From: Trissonchulus latispiculum
Taxonomy: Eukaryota > Nematoda > Enoplea > Enoplida > Ironidae
NCBI GenBank assembly: GCA_030248195.1
Contig: JASAND010013629.1
Coordinates: forward strand, 58,897 to 122,896
Direction of reading: 5' to 3'
Length of the DNA stretch: 64,000 nt
Shown: positions 58,101 through 64,000 of the stretch, piece after piece
Numbering within the stretch: position 1 is the stretch's first letter
Layout of the letters: the number at the start of each line of letters is the position of its first letter
Translations under genes and position numbers: made by a program
The notes under the pieces: generated by a model
What the model was told of the DNA's origin: nothing
The model's database searches: none
Seen by the model: the letters and a program-made list of their open reading frames with translations, nothing else

Positions 58101-61100
58101 CACACTTATATGAAAGCATGTAATTAGTGTAGGGTGGGACCCCCCCCCGAGACTTTCGGGGGGGGGGTCCCGAGTTAGCGACCCGAGCATGCCAAGCATG
58201 TTTAGTACATAGTAGCGTAAGAGTTTCATACTCTTATTATTCTATTATGTACTCTTGATAATACTTAGGTTTCATCTCACCACATTTTTACAGTTAACAG
58301 AAGCTAACTAGGGTTTTTGTATAGGTTTTCACCAGACTTGATTCAATTCGACAGGGATATACATAATAACATTTCATCTTCTTTGCCAGAGTGTATCCAC
58401 CTCCAAGTCCAGCACATGGCGCAGCAAAGAGGTCAAAATGGGGACAGTCGGAATAAATGGCATAGTATGTGACCCACAAGCTCGGCAACCTAGTTTGAGG
58501 ACCGGAGACTTCCAACTCTGACATACCTGCGGATAAAACGGGAAGAAAATCGCCAAGTTAGAATTCATTGGGCACGTTGAAGGATAATCGCCAGCTACAT
58601 CCACCACAGTATGAAGGAAATCTCCATGCCGGGCGCGGATTCTTCCACTCTTCTTTTATTTGTTTGTAATTTATTTTTCATATTTTTCGTGTTTTTCTTT
58701 TTTTCCAGGGCTTCCGATCATGCCCTCCTAAGCGTCCGCCTGAACGGGCCCGGGGACTGGATTGCCCTAGGCAGTGCCCACCTGGGCCAGCTGGTTGTCT
58801 GGGAATGGAAGACTGAATCCTATGTACTGAAACAGCAGGGTCACTTTCAGAATATGCAGTGTCTGGCCTACTCTCCGGATGGCCATCTAATTGCCACCGG
58901 GGGTCAGGATGGCAAGGTTTGTTTGTCTCTCTCTCCAGCTTTCTGGTTACTCTAGCATTGGCTGTCTCTTCTGTTTCGTACTAAGGATTTTGTCATTTTG
59001 TGACTACATTTCAGTTCAATTCAATTTATTGAAAGCAATGAGTAGAGAAAAGACAAATGACGCAAAACAAACAAAACACGAGAGTATATATATACGTACG
59101 TAAGCAAACGTTAAGTCAAATTAAGATGGTGCTTCAAACGATCTCTAAAAATCTCTGTACTGGCAGCCTCCACAATGCTCGCTGGTAATTGGTTCCAAAA
59201 TGGAACAGGGCAGGCGTTTTTCATTATTTCTTTATGATTGCTGTTCAGTTGGGTTTGATTGGGCTTATTCTAGGGGTTTTTGTGTGAAATTCATTTCTTT
59301 ATTCAAAAGTTATGCGTTGCGCAATTTTATAGCATACGCTGCAACCGGTATATAGTGTTTAACAAAAAAGCAAGCAGATTTATCCTTGACTGCACCAACA
59401 AAGCTTAAGAATAGCTGAGTAATAGCGGGCGGTTAAATCCGATTTTTGAGTAGGAAGTCAGTAGTTAACCGCCTGCTAGTCTGCTACTACTCTTAAACTT
59501 TATTCGTGCAGTCCGGGGTTGGTGTTTAGTTTAAGAGGCAAACATTGAGTAAAAAAATCTACCGGCGCAGACGAGAACTTTTAAAAATTTAGAAATAATA
59601 TTTAAAAATCTAAGCCTTTAGAACTGTTTCAAAGCAGAATTTGGTTCCAAAAGGGGCATATTCGTTTTTTTGGGGGAGTGGGTGTTTATGGGTCCTCGTA
59701 GTAGAATAAGCCTGGCTGGAGGGCTCCGTTCGTTAGAATACCGATCAGGCTTCGAGACCTCCAAATCTAAGTAGAACAGTTTGTGTTAACTTGGGAAATT
59801 TTTTCCAAAACAAACTGTTTGCTTTGACTGTTGTCGTCGACTTTTTGGCTTTATTCTGTGTTGAGTTGATTTTGTCTTGTTTTCATTTTTTCTAGGTGAA
59901 GATTTGGTCAACCCTAAGCGGTTTCTGTACCGTTACCTTCACAGAGCACACGGCGGCTATTACTGGGGTTGCCTGGACCCAGGCAGGGAAGGCCGTTCTA
60001 TCAGCTTCGCTGGATGGAACGGTTCGGGCTTTTGATATGAAAAGGTACATGCGTAGCTATTGTGTTTTGAAACCTTGTTTTTGCATTTTCTTTCGTTTTT
60101 CGTTTTCTATTTCTAATAAGTTTGCCACCTGGCTTGTGAAGTTTGTGAAAGTTAGTTCTATCGTGAAAGTAAACTTGCTCTCGTTTTGTACTATTCTAAC
60201 AATTGATGTTAAAAACTGTTGTGTTTGAAGAAACTGTCGTCGATTTGCACCTTGCCCATACCTGAACGAGAGGTCAAATTTCACTGACCCTTGTGGGAGC
60301 AAATTTCAGTAACCCCTTGTGGCAGCAATTTTTCCTTTGAGTACTTTTGAAAGCGGTTTTTAAGCGATGTTTACGGTTTTTAACGAAAAACAGTGATTTC
60401 TTTAGCAAACACACCGTTTTTCGGGCGTTTTTTAGCAAAAATATGATTTTACGTGAAAAATTTCGGCGGAGACGGAAAATTTTTAGAAATTTTGGTTATA
60501 AAACTTAGTTTTTTGGCCAATTTTCTTACCTCTTGTGACCGATTTTCTTACCCCTCTCCTTGTGGGAGCTATTTCTGGACCCCTTGTGTGAGCAACTTCG
60601 CCGAGGGGGGGATAATTCCCCCCCCTTCCCAACCCCCCTTGTCCATCTGTGACCTTGTCATGTATTTTATCGTAACATTTTGTGGATATTTTTAATTTTT
60701 AATTTTTATTTTTTTGAATTTTGTAGGTATCGAAACTTTCGCACCTTTACCTCACCCCAGCCTGTCCAGTTCAGCTGTCTTGCTGTGGAGCATTCGGGCG
60801 ATGTGGTTTGTGCCGGGGCTCAGGACATGTTTGATATCTATGTTTGGTCCCTGAGGACTGGTAGACTGTTAGAGGTTGGTCTTTATGCCTTTTTAGTCTC
60901 TGGTTCGGGGAGGAGGCTATGAAGTTTTGGACTGTTGGGTTCAGGCGTGTAGCCAGGAGGGGCATGCTCCCACCGAAATTGGGTTGACCACTGGAAATAT
61001 CTGCCATCAGGAAATGATGCAGGCTGCAGCTGTGGACAGCGTTGAGACTGAGAATTGATAAAAATTCAAACCATACAGAACTAATCCAAAATTTTTGTGC

Positions 61101-63948
61101 CTTCGGCACGAATTATTATTTTTTTCGTAGTCAATTTTAAAATGTCTTTTCAATTTACGCAATCACAAATGTAATATACGTATATATACCTGATTAGTAG
61201 TATAATGTAGTATTACTTAGTATAATGTATAGTAAAGTATGGTACTTACCGTATGGTACTGTTTTGCTCAAAAAACTCGCAAAAGTACGCACTTTTTTTC
61301 TAGCAAATAGCAAAAATATTTCGGCTACCGTGTAACGTTATAGAAGTTAGCATTTGTTCATTCATTCACTTCCCTTCAGATAAATAGGCTTTCTGTTATT
61401 TCAACCATTTCAACTATGCTCTTTTGCTACATGAGCTTCTTATGCTACAGGAGGAAAAATGTGCTCAGAAAAATTCATTTCAGGCAGCAAAATTAAAAAA
61501 TTCTTCTTTCATTAATTAGATTAAAAAATCCTAAGACCTCCCAAACTGGTGTTAGTTGCGCAAATCATCAAGGGAACAAGGGAATGGAATGAACAACCGC
61601 CCCACAGTGCTATATCAGTTCAAGTGCAAAAGACACGCAAATATACGTATACGTAATGTATATGTGCGCAAAAGTATCATGAGGAGCACTGTGGACCCAC
61701 CTCTATGATTGCACTTGTTCGCCCCTAGGCCCTACTATTCACACCAACAGAATAGCATTCGGTACAAATCCCAAATGCCATAAAGCGAAACGCAAAAAGT
61801 GGAATACAAAACGCCATACAGCACAAGAAAACGCATTATATGTAGGTACTACTAGCTCAAGTGCCCCCGAACAAGTGCAATCAACAACTTAGTTTTTCTA
61901 AGTTGTCCCCTGGCGTTGATATGCTGCATAGCTCACCTACCTACCCCAGTTATCTCGTGGGAACTAAATCCATCATGAGCCACGATTACCTGACCATGAC
62001 TATAAATATTAGTGAGTATATATAGAAGTTTAGATTTACTTTAACAGAATAAATACGTAGACTCCAAAGTCATGAATATATAACTAAATTTCAGAGCACT
62101 ATTTTCAGAGTACGTATATAATATACACAGGCCAGGTAAAGGCGGCATTTTTAATTTTCTATATCTCTTAAAAATTGTTAATTTGGAGCCCGAAACATAA
62201 GCCAACGTAATAAAATGCTTAGGTACGGTTCCCCTTTTAGCTGTCACAGTTAAGTCCGAAAAATTTTGGCTTGCCCCCCCCCGAAATTTTTTCTGGCTAC
62301 GCTAGTGCTTGGGTTTGTCTAGGCCATAGGGCGTTTTCTGTAGAAAAGTATAAGTCCCAAAATGGCATCATGGAGGTGCTGCAGTATCAATTATTTCTTT
62401 CAGTTCTATCATCATACATGGAAGCAGTGTGGGGGGAGTGTTACAAATTTTAAAGCTTTTTTCTTTGAAGCTTGTCTTTGGCACGCTAATTAAACTGCTT
62501 AGTAGGCTACAGCGTTTCCTTTTGTTTCTAGATTTTCTATTTTGCTTTAGTCTCTATTTCTGAATTTCATAGCTTCAGATTTGCAATATATATTTCGGGA
62601 TTTTTCAGATATTTTTGTGGTTTTTTTCTGTTGATTTTCAGATTTTGGCCGGCCATGAGGCTCCGGTCAGCAGTCTTGCCTTTAGTCCGGTCAGTGGTAC
62701 GCTCGTTTCTGGGTCCTGGGATAAAACGGTCCGGGTCTGGGATATCTTTGAAAGCAACGCCTCCAATGATGTTATCACGTTGGGATCAGATGGTAACCTT
62801 ACTTTCTTCTTTTTCGTCGAATTTTTGCTCTTGGAATTTTAACGCTTAGGAGAAGACCTAAGTGATTTCCTGCGAAAAGAAATTATAGAGAAAAGTTTCC
62901 GAAAATCCCCTTTTCTCAAAAACCTGAAAACTCCCATAGAAGTTTAGCCTTAGAATTTTCAATTAGAATTTTAGATCTTTTAGAATTTTTTGTTTTCATT
63001 TCTGATGCTTTTTCATGACTCAACACTGTGTTAAACCTCGTGTTTTTGAACGCCCCCCACTTTTTGGCTCCCCCCACTTTTTGCCCCCCCCCACATTCTC
63101 GGGCTCCCCCATTCACTATAAAGTGCCCAGAAAATGCCAAATTTTAAGGTTTTTTGGTGAAAAATTCAAAAATTTTCCTTCTTCGCCTTTTCTCGTTGCT
63201 TGAATAGAAAGCTGTTGCCTATGTATTTTGCTTTATTATTCAACACTGTGTTAAACCTAGTGTTATTTGAACACTTTTGTATCCATATGTTTACCTATTT
63301 TGCATTATTTACAGTTTTGAGCGTGTCCTTTGGTCCGGACGGTGACCGGATATTTGTGGCCAGCCTGGACTGTAATGTGACAGTATTTCGATGGCGCGAG
63401 GGCTCGGCGGGCCAGGAGGCTCAGATTGAGGGCCGCTGGGACCTGGACCCGGGCCGGGCCGAGCAGGATCAGATTACGGCCAAAAAATCGGCCCCCTCAA
63501 AGTGTGTAGGATTTCTTGTTTGTTTGTTTGTTTGTTTGTTTGTTTGTTTGTTTGTTTGTTTGTTTGTTTGTTTTCCAGTCAGCTGTCAGGTCAACGCAGT
63601 GACAGTTGCAAAATAGTAGAAATTTGAGCTACAGAGAAAATGTTGACTACAGTAACAGACTATTTGAGGCTGACATACATTGGGAATGTATCTCGTGAAT
63701 TAAAACGTACAAAAATTATGGAAAAACAGAGGTTTTCTTGCGGCTTTGTGATTCTTGTTCTCGATTTTTCAATGTTTGTTTTGTTTTAATATTTTTTCAG
63801 ATCTTTCACCACTCTCAGCTGTTCACCGGATGGCCAGTTGGTTTTGGCCGCTGGGCAGTCCAGAAATATTTGCCTGTACAGTGCAGGCGATGCGTTACTG
63901 TTGAAAAAGTTCCTGATTACCTGTAACCTATCGTTGGATGCAGTTAGT
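41379..63948 (+). CDS. PWP2: PWP2 (UTP-B / SSU processome WD40 protein), 13 exons, partial at both ends
   Basis: PWP2 (yeast Utp1) is a nucleolar tandem-WD40 protein of the UTP-B complex, which binds the 5' end of pre-rRNA and is needed for 18S rRNA processing. Thirteen exons splice in phase to 672 codons, collinear with human PWP2 from near its N-terminus (N-L-L-G-T-V-Y) to about residue 570-580 (C-N-L-S-L-D-A). Strongly conserved blocks include P-V-G-N-R-I, E-F-N-L-I-H-S-L, L-V-V-W-E-W-K-x-E-S-Y-V-L-K-Q-Q-G-H-F, W-S-T-L-S-G-F-C, F-T-E-H, Y-R-N-F-R-T-F-T-S-P and S-W-D-K-T-V-R-V-W-D. All introns are GT-AG. The exon with the ATG (expected to code only about 6 residues) was not found, and the C-terminal UTP12-type region lies right of the window. 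Copies A and B upstream hold damaged duplicates of e1-e5 and e1-e6. Confidence 0.93.
45169..45263 (+). CDS. PWP2: PWP2 exon e2
   Basis: 95 nt between TTTTAG and GTAAGT. First WD40 blade strand region (T-V-L-S-L-D-A-K-G). Copy A has one His codon (CAT) where this copy has CTT. Confidence 0.9.
45577..45676 (+). CDS. PWP2: PWP2 exon e3
   Basis: 100 nt between TTTCAG and GTAAGT. Contains V-L-H-R-H-R-F-N-K and V-K-F-S-P-N-G. This is the intact version of the exon that has a stop in copy A and many differences in copy B. Confidence 0.92.
46456..46656 (+). CDS. PWP2: PWP2 exon e4
   Basis: 201 nt between TGCAG and GTATAC. Contains R-D-H-D-V-Q-V-F-R-S-P and S-L-D-W-S-C-D-S-R, matching the human C-I-D-W-T-D-D-S-R block. 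Confidence 0.92.
48034..48175 (+). CDS. PWP2: PWP2 exon e5
   Basis: 142 nt between TTTAG and GTATGT, from L-F-T-V-G-A-K-D to L-D-S-Y-D; aligns with human F-V-V-G-S-K-D through L-D-L-Y. Confidence 0.92.
48790..49013 (+). CDS. PWP2: PWP2 exon e6
   Basis: 224 nt between TTTCAG and GTTAGG. Starts with I-I-S-V-D-R-A-G-F-L-V-R-W and then has a charged, poorly conserved linker (E-D-Q-D-R, D-D-R-E-G) at the place of the acidic insert of human PWP2. An inverted, damaged copy lies at 31,547-31,748; copy A has none. Confidence 0.9.
49396..49545 (+). CDS. PWP2: PWP2 exon e7
   Basis: 150 nt between TTCTAG and GTACGG. Ends with the near-invariant E-F-N-L-I-H-S-L. It is the last exon before the 9.2-kb intron and is single copy. 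Confidence 0.93.
49560..50110 (-). pseudogene. Possible minus-strand coding remnant
   Basis: Two adjoining minus-strand frames (50,108-49,890 and 49,908-49,657) have complex, non-repetitive composition, for example A-D-V-S-G-Y-L-P-V-N-G-D-N and Y-A-Q-I-S-G-K-I-K-A-N-P. They sit in the PWP2 intron and need a frameshift to join. I do not recognise the family; a decayed transposon protein is one option, chance the other. Confidence 0.25.
51361..52693 (+). CDS. Pro/Ser-rich terminal-exon-like frame nested in a PWP2 intron
   Basis: An open frame ends with TGA at 52,691-52,693 and begins after a strong acceptor (pyrimidine tract ending TTCGTTCTAG at 51,360), giving about 444 codons. The protein is low in globular signal: Ala/Ser/Thr-rich start, a coding (ACT)n Thr tract near 51,873-51,918, basic Arg-rich middle (R-G-R-F-S-G-S-R), a D-D-D-D-D run and a proline-rich tail. 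No domain is recognised. It may be the last exon of a gene nested in the PWP2 intron on the same strand, or an alternative PWP2 exon, which I consider unlikely because exons e7 and e8 already join in phase. A small exon-like segment at 50,551-50,587 resembles its E-S-S-S-T-T part but does not join in the right phase. An in-frame internal Met near 51,677 could also be a start. Confidence 0.45.
52694..54480. other. Intronic sequence, no clear gene
   Basis: T-rich sequence follows the nested frame; no AATAAA was seen within 0.8 kb. G/C-rich repeat pieces lie at 53,590-53,780 and 53,900-53,990. Nothing else is recognised. Confidence 0.3.
54487..54574 (+). tRNA. tRNA-like unit with Pol III terminator (pseudogene or SINE head)
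   Basis: Box A-like TTAGTTGGTTAGAGC (54,501-54,515) and box B GGGTTCGAGTCCC (54,541-54,553) are well spaced. The T-arm stem GCGGG/CCCGC is perfect, a 4-bp D-stem and a 5-bp anticodon stem with two G-U pairs can be drawn, and the 7-nt loop GCGTTGA would give anticodon GTT but with C in place of the invariant U33. The acceptor stem pairs poorly. A run of eight T follows at 54,567-54,574. These defects favour a tRNA pseudogene or tRNA-derived element over a working tRNA-Asn. Confidence 0.4.
54880..55530. repeat. Dispersed repeat carrying a GAGACC hexanucleotide array
   Basis: Its ends match 25,885-26,112 (landmarks TTTTTACGAGAAAAATCGGCG, TTGGGCCCCCAAAAAT, TTTCGGGGGGAAGG). The middle has been replaced or expanded: (GAGACC)n at 55,125-55,175 and a degenerate array at 55,340-55,430, with a non-repeat stretch between them. 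Confidence 0.55.
55860..55960. repeat. Transposon end with GGGGCTCCGCCCC hairpin
   Basis: ACGCACCCGAGATTTTG followed by a G run and a GGGGGCTCCGCCCC hairpin, then AGAAGTTAATGAG. It matches the end architecture of elements at 25.4 and 26.9 kb. Confidence 0.4.
56163..56536 (+). pseudogene. Non-LTR retrotransposon C-terminal remnant (Cys-rich tail)
   Basis: In one frame: R-E-R-V-L-L-A-Q-L-R-A-G-G-H, then L-R-S-Y-L-F-R-I-G-A, then C-S-R-C-G-E-S-E-D-D-V-S-H-L-I-L-T-C-P. This C-x2-C-x7-H-x4-C arrangement is the zf-RVT-like tail of many jockey/R1/I-type ORF2 proteins. Only about 120 codons remain; the frame ends TAG at 56,534-56,536, followed by a (GA)n run. It is a different family from the RT at 21.8 kb. 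Confidence 0.7.
56765..57580. other. AT-rich intronic sequence with one transposon-like end
   Basis: AGTGGTGCAGCCAGGTTTTG at about 56,764 resembles hAT-type ends. The rest, to 57,580, shows no gene or recognised repeat. Confidence 0.3.
57583..58265. repeat. 0.68-kb near-perfect hairpin (foldback element)
   Basis: Arms 57,583-57,910 and 57,939-58,265 are reverse complements with few mismatches around a spacer of about 28 nt. Each arm has an inner palindromic C/G block (57,675-57,707; 58,140-58,169) and an AATTAATTAATTA block. It lies in the PWP2 intron between e7 and e8, so the pre-mRNA would contain a stem of over 300 bp. No coding sequence is present. Confidence 0.85.
58709..58916 (+). CDS. 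PWP2: PWP2 exon e8
   Basis: 208 nt between TTCCAG and GTTTGT. Holds L-V-V-W-E-W-K and E-S-Y-V-L-K-Q-Q-G-H-F, then S-P-D-G-H-L-I-A-T-G-G-Q-D-G-K, a clear WD40 repeat pair and the most conserved PWP2 block in the window. Confidence 0.95.
59896..60044 (+). CDS. PWP2: PWP2 exon e9
   Basis: 149 nt between TTCTAG and GTACAT. W-S-T-L-S-G-F-C, F-T-E-H and L-D-G-T-V-R-A-F-D. Confidence 0.95.
60255..60660 (-). repeat. CACAAGGGG repeat family, second copy
   Basis: Reverse complement of 16,505-16,860: CATACCTGAACG at the left end, repeated CCCCTTGTGGGAGC, the CGGCGGAGACGG hairpin near 60,465, and a terminal C/G run near 60,605-60,650. It lies in the e9-e10 intron. Confidence 0.7.
60727..60874 (+). CDS. 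PWP2: PWP2 exon e10
   Basis: 148 nt between TTGTAG and GTTGGT. Y-R-N-F-R-T-F-T-S-P is identical to human, followed by I-Y-V-W-S-L-R-T-G-R-L-L-E. Confidence 0.95.
60942..62307. mobile_element. 1.37-kb non-autonomous hAT-like element with 8-bp target duplication
   Basis: Ends CAGGCGTGTAGCCAGGAG (left) and, on the minus strand, CACTAGCGTAGCCAGAA (right). The flanks are GTTGGGTT (60,934-60,941) and CTTGGGTT (62,308-62,315), 7 of 8 identical, as expected for an aged hAT target duplication. The interior is AT-rich with a GTGCCTTCGGCAC hairpin near 61,098 and no transposase frame. It lies in the e10-e11 intron. Confidence 0.7.
62642..62792 (+). CDS. PWP2: PWP2 exon e11
   Basis: 151 nt between TTTCAG and GTAACC. 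L-A-G-H-E-A-P-V-S-S-L-A-F-S-P and S-W-D-K-T-V-R-V-W-D form a textbook WD40 repeat. Confidence 0.95.
63315..63501 (+). CDS. PWP2: PWP2 exon e12
   Basis: 187 nt between TTACAG and GTGTGT. Contains I-E-G-R-W-D-L-D-P-G-R and D-Q-I-T-A-K, matching human I-E-G-R-H-D-L-K-T-G-R and D-K-I-T-A-K. The donor is followed within 15 nt by a (TTTG)n run. Confidence 0.93.
63516..63573 (+). repeat. (TTTG)n microsatellite
   Basis: About fourteen uninterrupted TTTG units directly downstream of the e12 donor. Confidence 0.9.
63801..63948 (+). CDS. PWP2: PWP2 exon e13 (last in window)
   Basis: 148 nt between TTTCAG and GTAAGT. Ends with C-N-L-S-L-D-A-V-S, matching human C-N-L-S-L-D-A-M; phase 0 out. The rest of the gene lies right of the window. 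Confidence 0.93.
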
Positions 63949-64000
63949 GTAAGTACTCTGGAAATCTTGCTTTGTTGACAAGTTTTAATATTAGACTGGA

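Overview
The window reads as nuclear DNA of an invertebrate animal, lineage not resolved. Reasons: a metazoan-type PWP2 gene split by GT-AG introns of 0.3-9 kb, a CR1/jockey-like LINE, dense non-autonomous DNA transposons with TTAA or 8-bp target duplications, many long G/C homopolymer tracts and TA microsatellites. There are no bacterial features (no operons, no Shine-Dalgarno sites, no CRISPR array).

Layout. (1) 1-4,873: the 3' 1,623 codons of one uninterrupted reading frame that joins a DEDDy 3'-5' exonuclease domain to a C-terminal NADAR (YbiA-like, ADP-ribose-processing) domain. (2) 4,874-8,500: T-rich, non-coding flank. (3) 8,500-21,040: a graveyard of foldback and TTAA-type elements, including an element inserted into another copy of itself and several large imperfect palindromes. 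(4) 21,288-23,272: a 5'-truncated LINE (RT to C-terminus) next to a GATC-rich palindrome, both between inverted arms. (5) 22.17-48.49 kb: about 9 kb of locus appears three times as forward (A), inverted (B), forward (C), with unequal ends and short homology at both junctions. This is DUP-TRP/INV-DUP geometry, or a foldback chimera that entered the assembly. Every copy carries 5' exons of PWP2; only copy C keeps them all intact. (6) 41.4-63.9 kb: thirteen in-phase PWP2 exons (672 codons, closing exactly on a codon boundary) running off the right edge. The 5' exon with the start codon and the 3' third of the gene are not seen. (7) The 9.2-kb intron after exon e7 holds a 444-codon proline/serine-rich terminal-exon-like frame, a tRNA-like unit, a hexanucleotide repeat, a LINE remnant and a 0.68-kb near-perfect hairpin.

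How the genes relate: PWP2 is a nucleolar UTP-B/SSU-processome WD40 protein needed for 18S rRNA maturation. Nothing in the sequence ties it to the exonuclease-NADAR gene; they look like independent neighbours separated by repeats. The two most interesting items are the exonuclease-NADAR fusion and the A-B-C rearrangement with its effect on which PWP2 exons are usable.
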